A stretch of 64,000 nt of DNA from Cupriavidus pampae (GTDB lineage Bacteria > Pseudomonadota > Gammaproteobacteria > Burkholderiales > Burkholderiaceae): positions 62,001-126,000 of the forward strand of contig NZ_CAJZAG010000007.1 in the NCBI RefSeq assembly GCF_914271485.1, in the 5' to 3' direction. Shown in pieces: positions 29,517-39,247 of this stretch. How positions within the stretch are numbered: the first letter of the stretch is position 1; every line of letters begins with the position of its first letter. The notes under the pieces are model-generated. The model searched no databases and was not told where the DNA came from. It saw only the letters and a list, made by a program, of their open reading frames with translations. Both the position numbers and the translations under genes were made by a program.

Positions 29517-29825
29517 GTGAGTGCATCCGCTGGCGGTTGGTTTGTCATCTTGCTGGCACTGGTCTGTGCCAATCTACCGTTTATCAACCAGCGGCTGTTC
29601 GGTGCGATCGCGCTGAAGTGGGCACGCAAGCCGATGTGGCTGCGCGTGATCGAGCTGCTGGTCTGGTACGCCGTGGCGGGTGCCGCGGGCTTTGCCGTCG
29701 AGGCGAGCCTGGGCAATTCGTTCCCGCAAGGCTGGCAGTTCTACGCGATTACCGGCTGCATGATGCTGGTCTTCGCGTTTCCCGGCTTTACCTGGCAATA
29801 CCTGGTCAAACACCGCGCGGCTTGA
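29517..29825 (+). CDS. DUF2818 membrane protein
   Basis: This 102-residue protein of unknown function has three hydrophobic segments (about 7-25, 40-62 and 75-95) separated by basic residues. The sequence NLPFINQRLFGA and the placement right after nuoN match the DUF2818 family of betaproteobacteria as I recall it. Its position suggests an accessory role with complex I, for example in assembly, but that is only inference. It starts with GTG behind AAAGGACAGG. Confidence 0.8.
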   Translation: MSASAGGWFVILLALVCANLPFINQRLFGAIALKWARKPMWLRVIELLVWYAVAGAAGFAVEASLGNSFPQGWQFYAITGCMMLVFAFPGFTWQYLVKHRAA

Positions 29826-29873
29826 GCATCAGGTGACATACGGTGCCCGGGCCCGCAACTACCCGGAGCGCGC

Positions 29874-30500
29874 ATGACGAAGAAGATCGACGACCCCACG
29901 ACCGCATCGGATGATGGGCTGCGGGAACACCCGGTCGCCTCGGCCACCCTTCATCGCGGCAAATTCCTCACGCTCAAGCAGGACATCGTGCGCCTGCCGG
30001 ACGGCAAGCAGGCCGGCCGCGAGTACGTGCTGCATCCGGGCGCGGTCATGATGATTCCCCTGTTCGACGATGGCACGGTGCTCATGGAGCGCCAGTTCCG
30101 CTATCCGATCGGCGAGGTCATGCTCGAATTCCCCGCTGGCAAGCTGGATCCGGAAGAGGGCGCGCAACGCTGCGGCGAGCGCGAGCTGATCGAGGAAACC
30201 GGCTATCGCGCGGCGCGCTGGGACTATCTGACGCGCATCCATCCCGTTATCTCGTACTCGACCGAATTTATCGACATCTTCCTCGCACGCGATCTGACCG
30301 AGGGCGTGGCCGAACTCGACGATGGCGAGTTTCTGGAAACGTTTATCACGCCGGCCGGGCAGATCATCGACTGGGTGCGGCAGGGGCGCATTACCGACGT
30401 CAAGACCATCATCGGCGCGTTCTGGCTGGAGAAGGTGCTGTCGGGAGCATGGCAGCCGGGCGAGCAGACCCTTGCGCCGTTGCCGGGGCGGCCAGCCTGA
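29874..30500 (+). CDS. nudF: Nudix hydrolase, ADP-ribose pyrophosphatase type
   Basis: The 208-residue protein has a complete Nudix box G-x5-E-x7-REUxEExGU visible as GKLDPEEGAQRCGERELIEE followed by TGY (about residues 86-108). The layout, with LHRGKFLTLKQDIVRLPDG upstream and ERQFRYPIG just before the box, matches ADP-ribose pyrophosphatases of the NudF/YqiE type. These cleave ADP-ribose to AMP and ribose 5-phosphate. The exact substrate cannot be read from sequence. Confidence 0.85.
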   Translation: MTKKIDDPTTASDDGLREHPVASATLHRGKFLTLKQDIVRLPDGKQAGREYVLHPGAVMMIPLFDDGTVLMERQFRYPIGEVMLEFPAGKLDPEEGAQRCGERELIEETGYRAARWDYLTRIHPVISYSTEFIDIFLARDLTEGVAELDDGEFLETFITPAGQIIDWVRQGRITDVKTIIGAFWLEKVLSGAWQPGEQTLAPLPGRPA

Positions 30501-30533
30501 CACCCGGAACCCTGCTAAGCTTGCGTTCCACAA

Positions 30534-30575
30534 ACGGTCGTCGATGACGATAGAAAAAAATTAGCACGACCGTTC
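30534..30575 (+). repeat. Inverted repeat between nudF and the DUF1178 gene
   Basis: AACGGTCGT (30534-30542) and ACGACCGTT (30567-30575) are perfect 9-bp arms around a 24-base A-rich loop. It may be an operator or a weak terminator. Confidence 0.4.
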
Positions 30576-30623
30576 ACAAATTTTCGATTCACGGCTACTA
30601 TTGCCCGACGGGCTGGAAAGATC

Positions 30624-31133
30624 ATGAAGGTGCTCGACCTGCGCTGTGCGCAAGACCATCGTTTCGAGGGCTGGTTCGCCTCGGAGGAAGATGCGCAATC
30701 GCAGATTGCACGCGATCTGGTCCAGTGCCCGGTCTGTGGCGACCATGCGGTCAGCCGCCTGCCGAGCGCGCCGCGCCTGAATCTGTCGGGCGCGACCGCG
30801 CCGACGGGCGGTGGTGGCAACCAGGGCGGCAAGCAGGTTGGCACGCCGGCTGGCAAGCAGAGTGGAGAGGGTGGCGGGGGTTCCGAGGAAGCGCGACAGG
30901 CGCTGCAGGCCCTGCAGTCTCACTATCTGAAAGCCGTGCGGCAGGTGCTGGCACAGACCGAGGACGTTGGCGACCGCTTTGCCGAAGAGGCGCGGCGCAT
31001 GCACTACGACGAGGCGCCGGAACGCGGTATTCGCGGTCAGGCATCCCGGGAGGAAGTGCAGGCGCTGGCTGAAGAGGGCATCGACGCCTTTCCGCTCGTA
31101 GTGCCGGATGCTTTGAAGCAGACGGCGCACTGA
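30624..31133 (+). CDS. DUF1178 family protein with zinc-ribbon-like start
   Basis: The 169-residue protein opens MKVLDLRCAQDHRFEGWF and has CPVCGDHAVSRLPSAPRL near residue 36, a pattern of paired cysteines like a small zinc ribbon, as in the DUF1178 family. A Gly/Lys-rich linker (about 57-90) leads to a helical C-terminal half with HYDEAPERGIRGQASREE. The function is unknown. It is followed by a strong terminator, so it probably ends the transcript from nuo/nudF or stands alone. Confidence 0.85.
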   Translation: MKVLDLRCAQDHRFEGWFASEEDAQSQIARDLVQCPVCGDHAVSRLPSAPRLNLSGATAPTGGGGNQGGKQVGTPAGKQSGEGGGGSEEARQALQALQSHYLKAVRQVLAQTEDVGDRFAEEARRMHYDEAPERGIRGQASREEVQALAEEGIDAFPLVVPDALKQTAH

Positions 31134-31158
31134 ACGCATCCTGTGTCCTGGCGAATGC

Positions 31159-31195
31159 AATGAGGCCGGCGCAGCGATGCGCCGGCCTCATTCGT
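31159..31195 (+). terminator. Terminator after the DUF1178 gene
   Basis: A perfect 15-bp stem (31159-31173 with 31178-31192) with a GCGA loop is followed by a T-rich TTCGTTT. It separates the DUF1178 gene from the acyl-CoA dehydrogenase group. Confidence 0.75.
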
Positions 31196-31247
31196 TTACA
31201 CATTCGCAGAACACGCCGGCCCCGAGCCGGCGCCACAGGAGACAGGC

Positions 31248-32450
<1,203 letters not shown>

Positions 32451-32463
32451 GGAGACACGCGAT

Positions 32464-33594
32464 ATGGACTTCAACCTGAGCGACGAACAGAAACAGCTGG
32501 CCGATGCGGTGCACCGCTTTATCGACCGGAGCTACGACTTCGAATCCCGCCGCGCGGCCTATCGTTCGGAGGCTGGTTTCAGCGACCAGGCCTGGGGCGC
32601 GCTGGTCGAGCTGGGCCTGACCGCGCTGCCGGTGCCGGAAGCGCAGGGCGGGTTCTCGGGCACGGCCGTCGACATGATGGTGGTGCAGCAGGAACTGGGG
32701 CGCGGGCTCGTGATCGAGCCGTACCTGGCGACCGTGGTCGCCGCGCATGCGCTCAAGCTGGCGGGCGGGCAGGAGGCGCTGCTGGAACAGGTGGCGGGCG
32801 GCGAGGCCAGGCTGGCGGTGGCCTTCAACGAGCCCGAGGCGCGCTATGCGCTGAACCACGTGCGCGTGACCGCAAAGGTCAGTGGCGGCGAGGGTCGGCT
32901 CGATGGCCGCAAGGTGGTGGTGATCCACGGCGCGCAGGCGGACAAGCTGGTGGTGTCGGCCCGTACCTCGGGTGCCGACGCGGATGAGGCCGGTATCTCG
33001 CTGTTCGTGGTCGATCGCCATGCGGCTGGCGTGGCGGTGCGGGACTATCGCACCATCGATAACCTGCGCGCGGCCGATATCACGTTCACCGATGCGCCGG
33101 CGACGCTGCTCGGCACGGCGGGGCAGGGCTGGGAGATCCTCGAGGCCACGGCCGACTACGCCGCGGTGTTGCTGTGCGCGGAGGCGGTGGGCATTATCGA
33201 CGCGCTGAATGCCGCGACGCTCGAGTACGCCAAGACGCGTCAGCAGTTCAATTCGCCGATCGGCCGCTTTCAGGCGCTGCAGCATCGCATGGTCGAGATG
33301 TTCATTCATGCCGAACAGGCGCGCTCGATCACGGTGCTGGCCGCGGGACGCTTCGACGAGGCTACGCCGGAGGAACGCCGCCGCTTCGTGTCCGCCGCCA
33401 AGGCGCGCGTCGGGCAGGCCGCGCGCGCGGTGGGGCAGGAGGCCGTGCAGATTCATGGCGGCATGGGCGTGACCGACGAACTGCCGGCCGCGCATATGTT
33501 CAAGCGACTGACGCTGATCAACACCACGTTCGGTGACGTCGATCATCACGTCGGACGCTTTGCGCGGCAGCCGGGCTTCCAGCAGGCGGCCTGA
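32464..33594 (+). CDS. Acyl-CoA dehydrogenase, PimD-like small subunit
   Basis: The 376-residue protein is a divergent acyl-CoA dehydrogenase. It has the N-terminal helical domain (MDFNLSDEQKQLADAVHRFI), a beta domain without the usual EPxAGSD motif, and a C-terminal domain with YAKTRQQFNSPIGRFQALQH and QIHGGMGVTDELPAAH. It matches the small-subunit type that pairs with a PimC-like partner. GAGGAGACACG precedes the ATG. The operon partners are two MaoC-like hydratases, which would act on the enoyl-CoA product. Confidence 0.83.
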   Translation: MDFNLSDEQKQLADAVHRFIDRSYDFESRRAAYRSEAGFSDQAWGALVELGLTALPVPEAQGGFSGTAVDMMVVQQELGRGLVIEPYLATVVAAHALKLAGGQEALLEQVAGGEARLAVAFNEPEARYALNHVRVTAKVSGGEGRLDGRKVVVIHGAQADKLVVSARTSGADADEAGISLFVVDRHAAGVAVRDYRTIDNLRAADITFTDAPATLLGTAGQGWEILEATADYAAVLLCAEAVGIIDALNAATLEYAKTRQQFNSPIGRFQALQHRMVEMFIHAEQARSITVLAAGRFDEATPEERRRFVSAAKARVGQAARAVGQEAVQIHGGMGVTDELPAAHMFKRLTLINTTFGDVDHHVGRFARQPGFQQAA

Positions 33595-33615
33595 TCGACA
33601 ACCGGGGGAGAGTCC

Positions 33616-34065
33616 ATGCGTCCGATCTACTTCGAAGACTACGTCGTCGGTAGTGAACACCATCTGGGCAGTTACACCGTCACCGAGGATGAGATCGTCG
33701 CGTTCGCACGACAGTATGATCCGCAGCCGTTTCACGTCGATCGCGCGGCGGCGGAACATAGCATCTACGGTGGGTTGATCTCGAGTGGCTGGATGACGTG
33801 CGGCATCATGATGCGGCTGCTCGTGCAATACATGCCGCCCGAGACCGCCAGCATGGGCTCGCCCGGTGTCGATGAAATCCGCTGGCTCAAGCCGGTGTTC
33901 GCGGGCGACACGCTGAGCGTGGTGCTCGAAGTTCTGGAGGCGCGGCCGTCCTCCTCAAAGCCTGATCGCGGCATCGTCCATACCATCTGGCGCGCCACCA
34001 ATCAGCGGGGCGAGCCAGTCTGCACCGTCAAGGGCATGGGCATGTACGGCCGCCGGCCGGCCTGA
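33616..34065 (+). CDS. MaoC-like dehydratase
   Basis: This 149-residue hot-dog fold protein shows the R-hydratase core: an Asp-His pair in ARQYDPQPFHVD and the GLISSGWMTCGIMMRL helix. Such proteins hydrate trans-2-enoyl-CoA to the (R)-3-hydroxy form. The gene follows the two acyl-CoA dehydrogenase genes by 21 bases with GGGGGAGAG before its ATG, which places it in the same pathway. Confidence 0.85.
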   Translation: MRPIYFEDYVVGSEHHLGSYTVTEDEIVAFARQYDPQPFHVDRAAAEHSIYGGLISSGWMTCGIMMRLLVQYMPPETASMGSPGVDEIRWLKPVFAGDTLSVVLEVLEARPSSSKPDRGIVHTIWRATNQRGEPVCTVKGMGMYGRRPA

Positions 34066-34115
34066 AGCGTTTCATCTTTACTCACCCTCATCTTCACCTT
34101 CAACGCGGAGACCCC

Positions 34116-34595
34116 ATGCGTACGATTGCCACGCTGGAAGAACTGGAAAGCCTGCAGGGCCAGGAAGTGGCCGTCAGCGACTGGATCGAGATCACGCAGC
34201 ATCAGGTCAACCTGTTTGCCGATGCGACCGGCGATCATCAGTGGATTCATGTCGACGTGGAACGCGCAAAGCGCGAGTCGCCGTTTGGCGCGCCGGTGGC
34301 GCATGGCTTTCTGACGCTGTCGCTGTTGCCGCAGTTCATGCACAACGCGCTGAAGTTCGAGAACACCAAGGTGGCCGTGAACTATGGGCTCAATCGCGTG
34401 CGGTTCACCTCGCCAGTGCCGGTGGGCAGCCGGTTGCGGGCGCGCATCAAGTTGCAGAAGGTGGAGCGGCTCGACCCGTTGCCGAATGCGCCGGAGCTGG
34501 TCGGCGGGCAGGCTTACTGGGACGTCACGATCGAGCGCGAAGGTTCGGATCGTCCGGTATGCGTCGCGGAATCGATTACCCGCCGTTATGGTTAA
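34116..34595 (+). CDS. MaoC-like (R)-enoyl-CoA hydratase
   Basis: The 159-residue protein has the full hydratase motif FADATGDHQWIHVD...FGAPVAHGFLTLSL, with the catalytic Asp and His about five residues apart (residues 30-45). It is a second hot-dog protein beside another MaoC gene, so the two may form a heterodimer or act on different chain lengths. CGGAGACC lies just before the ATG. A hairpin (34621-34628 with 34632-34639) follows the stop. Confidence 0.87.
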   Translation: MRTIATLEELESLQGQEVAVSDWIEITQHQVNLFADATGDHQWIHVDVERAKRESPFGAPVAHGFLTLSLLPQFMHNALKFENTKVAVNYGLNRVRFTSPVPVGSRLRARIKLQKVERLDPLPNAPELVGGQAYWDVTIEREGSDRPVCVAESITRRYG

Positions 34596-35089
34596 CGGCG
34601 CGTAGAAGTTAGTGCTGTAGGGCGGGCCGCGGGCCCGCCAAATATGTAGAAAATCGCCACCAGGCGCGCGCTCGGAATCAAAAAGTAAGCGGACCGTAAG
34701 GTTTTCGTAATTGTCCGTTTTACAGAACAGTGTTTCCGTACCCCGTGGGTTTACCCTCAAACTTGCGTTGCGGTACAGTCGCGCCCACGATGCTTTACGT
34801 ATTGCGATCTCTGCTCAAAAAAACGTGCGCGCAGCGCTGGCGCGCCCGGATGGTAACAGCAGACATGGCAAAGACATCGTGAATCGTTGCAGCCCCTCGG
34901 GCGCGCAACGGTTCGGGCAGTCCTCCACCTCAGCGCACGCCACCGCCTCTCCGGCGCCACGCGCACGCAGTCGTCAGTCGCTGTCCACGTCCTCCGGTTT
35001 TTACCTTGCTCAGCCCGCCTCCTGCCCCGTGCATCAGGCAGTTGAAGCCGCGTGCTCTCAGGCCGTGGCACAACCAGACCGTCGTGACA
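34596..35089 (+). other. Intergenic region upstream of cyoA
   Basis: The region begins with a GC-rich 8-bp hairpin (GGCGGGCC 34621-34628, GGCCCGCC 34632-34639) that may end the hydratase transcript, though no T-tract follows. The rest should contain the cyo promoter. I see no convincing -35/-10 pair and no FNR or similar dyad. A 30-codon open frame at 34790-34882 has no ribosome binding site and no recognisable product. Confidence 0.5.
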
Positions 35090-36058
35090 ATGAAAACACC
35101 TAGAATGCCGCGCCTGATGCGGTTCCTGCCTTGCCTGGGCCTGCTGTTGCTGGCCGGCTGCAACCTGACGCTGATGGACCCGAAAGGGCAGGTCGGCGTG
35201 GACATCAAGGGCATCATCCTGATTGCCACCTGGCTCATGCTGCTGGTGGTGGTGCCCGTGATCATTCTGATCGTGGTCTTTGCCTGGAAGTATCGCGCTA
35301 GTAATACTTCGGCAACTTACGATCCCGACTGGTCGCACTCGACCAAGATCGAGGTCGTGGTCTGGTTGATCCCCTGCCTGATCATCATCGCGCTGGGCAT
35401 CATCACGTGGCGCTCGTCGCACGAGCTCGATCCGTACAAGCCGCTCGAGTCCAACGTCAAGCCGATCACCGTCGAAGCCGTGGCGATGAACTGGAAATGG
35501 CTGTTCATTTATCCGGAACTGAAGATCGCGACGGTCAACCAGCTCGCGCTCCCGGTGAACACGCCCGTGAATTTCAAGATCACGTCGGATTCGATCATGA
35601 ATTCGTTCTTCATCCCCGCGCTGGGCAGCCAGGTGTACGCCATGGCGGGCATGGAGACCAAGCTGCATCTGATCGCCAACGAAGCCGGTACCTATGACGG
35701 CATGTCGGCGAACTACAGCGGCGGCGGTTTCTCGGGCATGAAGTTCAAGACCCTCGCCATGTCGAACTATGACTTCGACGCCTGGGTCGCCAAGGTCCGC
35801 GCATCGTCGGAGCAGCTCGGCGCGGAAGGTTACAAGGAGCTCGCCAAGCCGAGCGAAGCCGTGGCCGTGACGTACTACGGCAAGGTCGATAACGACCTGT
35901 ATCACGGCGTCCTGCACCAATACATGGACAAGAGCGGTCGTGCCGTAGCCCGTGAAGGCTTCGACGGCGGCCCTGTCTGCACGTCGCGCAACACGATTGG
36001 CGACGAACAGGTGTCCATGACCACGCCGGCCAAGCCGGCCGTGGGCGCGCAATCCTAG
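35090..36058 (+). CDS. cyoA: Cytochrome bo3 ubiquinol oxidase subunit II
   Basis: CyoA is the lipoprotein subunit II of the proton-pumping quinol oxidase. A signal peptide ends in the lipobox LLLLAGC, followed by two transmembrane helices (about residues 45-70 and 90-112) and a cupredoxin domain. That domain has [13 protein letters not shown] but lacks the CuA cysteines, which marks a quinol oxidase and not a cytochrome c oxidase. The start is uncertain: ATG 35090, 35105 and 35117 all give workable signal peptides and none has a clear ribosome binding site. Confidence 0.93.
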   Translation: MKTPRMPRLMRFLPCLGLLLLAGCNLTLMDPKGQVGVDIKGIILIATWLMLLVVVPVIILIVVFAWKYRASNTSATYDPDWSHSTKIEVVVWLIPCLIIIALGIITWRSSHELDPYKPLESNVKPITVEAVAMNWKWLFIYPELKIATVNQLALPVNTPVNFKITSDSIMNSFFIPALGSQVYAMAGMETKLHLIANEAGTYDGMSANYSGGGFSGMKFKTLAMSNYDFDAWVAKVRASSEQLGAEGYKELAKPSEAVAVTYYGKVDNDLYHGVLHQYMDKSGRAVAREGFDGGPVCTSRNTIGDEQVSMTTPAKPAVGAQS

Positions 36059-36066
36059 GAGCAACG

Positions 36067-38040
36067 ATGTTTGGCAAATTGAGTCTGTCGGCGATTCCGT
36101 TTCATGAGCCGATCATCATGGTGACGCTGAGCGCGGTAATGCTCGGCGGTCTGGCGCTTTGTGGCGGCATCACCTATTTCAAGAAATGGAACTACCTGTG
36201 GCGCGAGTGGATTACGTCCGTCGACCACAAGAAGATCGGCGTGATGTACTCGCTGGTCGCGCTGATCATGCTGCTGCGCGGCTTTGCCGACGCGCTGATG
36301 ATGCGTACCCAGCTGGCGGTCGCCACCGGCGGCAACACGGGCTTCCTGCCGCCCGAGCATTACGACCAGATCTTTACCGCCCACGGCGTGATCATGATCT
36401 TCTTCGTGGCCATGCCGCTGATGACGGGTCTGATGAACCTCGTGGTGCCGCTGCAGATCGGCGCGCGCGACGTGGCGTTTCCGTTCCTGAACACGCTGTC
36501 GTTCTGGCTGTTCGTGGCCGGCGCGCTGCTGGTCAACGTGTCGCTGGGCGTCGGTGAATTCGCGCGCACGGGCTGGCTGGCCTATCCGCCGCTGTCGGGT
36601 CTGGACTTCAGCCCGGGCGTGGGGGTGGACTATTACCTGTGGTCGCTGCAGATTTCCGGTCTCGGCACGCTGCTGACCGGCGTCAACTTCCTGGTGACCA
36701 TCCTGAAGATGCGCGCCCCGGGCATGACGCTGATGCGCATGCCGGTGTTCACGTGGACCGCGCTGTGCACGAATGTGCTGATCGTGGCCGCGTTCCCGGT
36801 GCTGACCGTGTCGCTGGCCCTGCTGGGTGCGGACCGTTACCTGGACATGCACTTCTTCACCAATGACGGTGGCGGCAACGCCATGATGTACGTCAACCTG
36901 ATCTGGATCTGGGGTCACCCCGAGGTCTACATCCTGGTGCTGCCGGCGTTCGGTATCTTCTCGGAGATCATCGCCACGTTCTCGGGCAAGAAGCTGTTCG
37001 GCTACAAGTCGATGGTGTACGCGACCAGCGCGATCATGGTGCTGTCGTTCATCGTCTGGCTGCACCACTTCTTCACGATGGGCTCTGGCGCCAACGTGAA
37101 CGCGTTCTTCGGTATCACGACCATGATCATCTCCATCCCGACCGGGGTGAAGATCTTCAACTGGCTGTTCACGATGTACCGTGGCCGCGTGCAATTCACG
37201 TCGCCGGTGCTGTGGACGCTGGGCTTCATGATCACGTTCGTGATCGGTGGCATGACCGGCGTGCTGATGGCCGTGCCGGCCGCCGACTTCGTGCTGCACA
37301 ACAGCCTGTTCCTGATCGCCCACTTCCACAACGTGATCATCGGCGGCGTGCTGTTCGGCTACCTGGCCGGCATCACCTACTGGTGGCCGAAGGCGTTCGG
37401 CTTCAAGCTGAACGAGCGTCTGGGCAAGTGCGCGTTCTGGTGCTGGATCCTCGGTTTCTACTTCGCGTTCATGCCGCTGTACGTGCTGGGCCTGATGGGC
37501 ATGACCCGTCGTCTGAACCACACCGACAATCCGGCCTGGACGCCGTGGCTGCACCTTGCCGTGGTCGGCGTGGTGTTCGTGGCGCTGGGTATCTTCTTCC
37601 AGGTGCTGCAGATCGTGGTGTCGATCCGCGACCGCAAGAAGCTGGCCGACGTGACCGGCGACCCGTGGGGCGGCCGCACGCTCGAGTGGGCTACCTCGTC
37701 GCCGCCGCCGTTCTACAACTTCGCGCACACCCCGGTGGTGCGTGACCTGGACGCGTTCGCCGACATGAAGGCGCGTGGCGAGAAGCCGCGTACCGACGGT
37801 TACGAGCAGATCCACATGCCGAAGAACACGGGCGCCGGCTTCTACATGGGTGCTTTCAGCCTGGTGCTGGGCTTCGCGCTGACGTGGCATATCTGGTGGC
37901 TGGCCATCGCGGGCCTGATCGGCATGGTGGTGTCGTTCATCTTCCGCGCGAACGACGACCATATCGACTATTACGTGCCGGCCGCCGAGGTCGAGCAGAT
38001 TGAGACGCAACAGCTGCAGCGCGTTGCTTCGGGGGCCTGA
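36067..38040 (+). CDS. cyoB: Cytochrome bo3 ubiquinol oxidase subunit I
   Basis: CyoB is the catalytic haem-copper subunit. The 657-residue protein has about 15 helices. Haem and copper ligands are visible in [15 protein letters not shown] (with the cross-linked Tyr), WLHHFF and [12 protein letters not shown]. The quinone-site residues of bo3 enzymes appear in [15 protein letters not shown] and [10 protein letters not shown]. It follows cyoA by eight bases with AGGAGC before the ATG. Confidence 0.98.
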   Translation: MFGKLSLSAIPFHEPIIMVTLSAVMLGGLALCGGITYFKKWNYLWREWITSVDHKKIGVMYSLVALIMLLRGFADALMMRTQLAVATGGNTGFLPPEHYDQIFTAHGVIMIFFVAMPLMTGLMNLVVPLQIGARDVAFPFLNTLSFWLFVAGALLVNVSLGVGEFARTGWLAYPPLSGLDFSPGVGVDYYLWSLQISGLGTLLTGVNFLVTILKMRAPGMTLMRMPVFTWTALCTNVLIVAAFPVLTVSLALLGADRYLDMHFFTNDGGGNAMMYVNLIWIWGHPEVYILVLPAFGIFSEIIATFSGKKLFGYKSMVYATSAIMVLSFIVWLHHFFTMGSGANVNAFFGITTMIISIPTGVKIFNWLFTMYRGRVQFTSPVLWTLGFMITFVIGGMTGVLMAVPAADFVLHNSLFLIAHFHNVIIGGVLFGYLAGITYWWPKAFGFKLNERLGKCAFWCWILGFYFAFMPLYVLGLMGMTRRLNHTDNPAWTPWLHLAVVGVVFVALGIFFQVLQIVVSIRDRKKLADVTGDPWGGRTLEWATSSPPPFYNFAHTPVVRDLDAFADMKARGEKPRTDGYEQIHMPKNTGAGFYMGAFSLVLGFALTWHIWWLAIAGLIGMVVSFIFRANDDHIDYYVPAAEVEQIETQQLQRVASGA

Positions 38041-38044
38041 CACC

Positions 38045-38689
38045 ATGACGACTGAAGTCCTGGACCGTTTTGGGGCGCAAGCCCCCGCGCATGACCATGC
38101 GCATGACGACGCGCACGACCATGCGCATCACGACACCGGCGAGAACACGATCTTCGGGTTCTGGCTGTACCTGATGAGCGACTGCATCTTGTTCGCGTGC
38201 CTGTTCGCCGCATTCGCCGTGTTGCGCGGCGAAGTGGCGGGTGGCCCGTCGGGCAAGGAGCTGTTCGAGCTCAACTACGTGCTCGTGGAAACCTTCATCC
38301 TGCTGTTCTCGTCGATCACCTACGGCATGGCCATGGTGTCGCTGCAGAACAAGCAGAAGAGCCGCGTGATGGGCTGGCTCGCCGTGACGTTCCTGCTGGG
38401 CGCGGCGTTCATGGTGATGGAAATCAACGAATTCGCGCATCTGATTCACGAAGGCGCGGGTCCGAATCGTAGCGCGTTCCTGTCGTCGTTCTTCACGCTG
38501 GTGGGCACGCACGGCCTGCACGTGGCCAGCGGCATGCTGTGGATGCTCGTGCTGATGTATCAGCTGACGACCAAGGGCATTACCCCGGCCACCACCAAGC
38601 GCCTGATGTGCCTGAGCCTGTTCTGGCACTTCCTGGACGTCGTGTGGATCGGCGTCTTCACCGTGGTCTACCTGATGGGAGCAATGTAA
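38045..38689 (+). CDS. cyoC: Cytochrome bo3 ubiquinol oxidase subunit III
   Basis: CyoC is the five-helix subunit III of the bo3 oxidase. The 214-residue protein has the core [22 protein letters not shown] and [15 protein letters not shown]. The N-terminus carries a His/Asp-rich stretch [15 protein letters not shown] (about residues 14-28) that is absent from E. coli CyoC and could bind metal. ATG 38045 lies four bases after the cyoB stop. Confidence 0.95.
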   Translation: MTTEVLDRFGAQAPAHDHAHDDAHDHAHHDTGENTIFGFWLYLMSDCILFACLFAAFAVLRGEVAGGPSGKELFELNYVLVETFILLFSSITYGMAMVSLQNKQKSRVMGWLAVTFLLGAAFMVMEINEFAHLIHEGAGPNRSAFLSSFFTLVGTHGLHVASGMLWMLVLMYQLTTKGITPATTKRLMCLSLFWHFLDVVWIGVFTVVYLMGAM

Positions 38690-39052
38690 ATGGCCCAGCA
38701 TCAATCCAGCCATGCCGCGCATGGCGATTCTCACGGTGCCGCCCACGGCCACGCTTCGGTCAAGTCGTATGTGATCGGCTTCGTGCTGGCGGTGATCCTG
38801 ACGGTGATTCCGTTCAAGCTCGTGATGGACGGTTCGATGGACCGTGCCACGATGCTGTGGGTCATCCTCGGCATGGGCGTGGTGCAGATCGTCGTCCATC
38901 TGAAGTTCTTCCTGCATCTGGACAGCTCGAACGAACAGCGCGGCAACGTGATCGCGTTCCTGTTCACCGTGCTGATCCTGTTCATCGTGCTGGCCGGCTC
39001 GCTCTGGATCATGCACAACATGAACGCCAACATGATGCCGATGGCGCATTGA
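38690..39052 (+). CDS. cyoD: Cytochrome bo3 ubiquinol oxidase subunit IV
   Basis: CyoD is the small three-helix subunit IV. The 120-residue protein has the pattern SYVIGFVLAVILTVIPF, VQIVVHLKFFLHLDSS and ILFIVLAGSLWIMHNMN. Like CyoC it has a His-rich N-terminal tail (about seven His in the first 24 residues). Its ATG directly follows the cyoC stop. No cyoE (haem O synthase) follows; a strong terminator does. Confidence 0.95.
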   Translation: MAQHQSSHAAHGDSHGAAHGHASVKSYVIGFVLAVILTVIPFKLVMDGSMDRATMLWVILGMGVVQIVVHLKFFLHLDSSNEQRGNVIAFLFTVLILFIVLAGSLWIMHNMNANMMPMAH

Positions 39053-39076
39053 CGCGTTAGCGGGCAATCGGAAAAA

Positions 39077-39108
39077 AAGCCGTTCGGTGCAAGCCGAACG
39101 GCTTTTTT
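39077..39108 (+). terminator. Rho-independent terminator after cyoD
   Basis: AAGCCGTTCGG (39077-39087) pairs with CCGAACGGCTT (39094-39104), with a run of A before and T after. It closes the cyoABCD operon and separates it from the large haemagglutinin-type gene. Confidence 0.9.
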
Positions 39109-39247
39109 CTTTGGTGCGCGCATCGGTCCGATCTGGCCGATTGCTGAAACTGTCTTACTTCGTCACAAATTCGGAGAACGCCTAAAGCCAGCGGCACTGC
39201 TTTCCACGACATTTCACGCATGTGTGAAGTTGACATGGGAGTGTGGC

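Noticed and set aside
34790..34882. Thirty-codon ORF upstream of cyoA as a small gene or leader peptide
   Set aside because: It has no ribosome binding site, no amino acid bias that would fit attenuation and no terminator after it.
39224..39226. GTG 39224 as the start of the TpsA gene
   Set aside because: There is no ribosome binding site before it, and TTG 39248 has GGGAG six bases upstream and yields a normal signal peptide.
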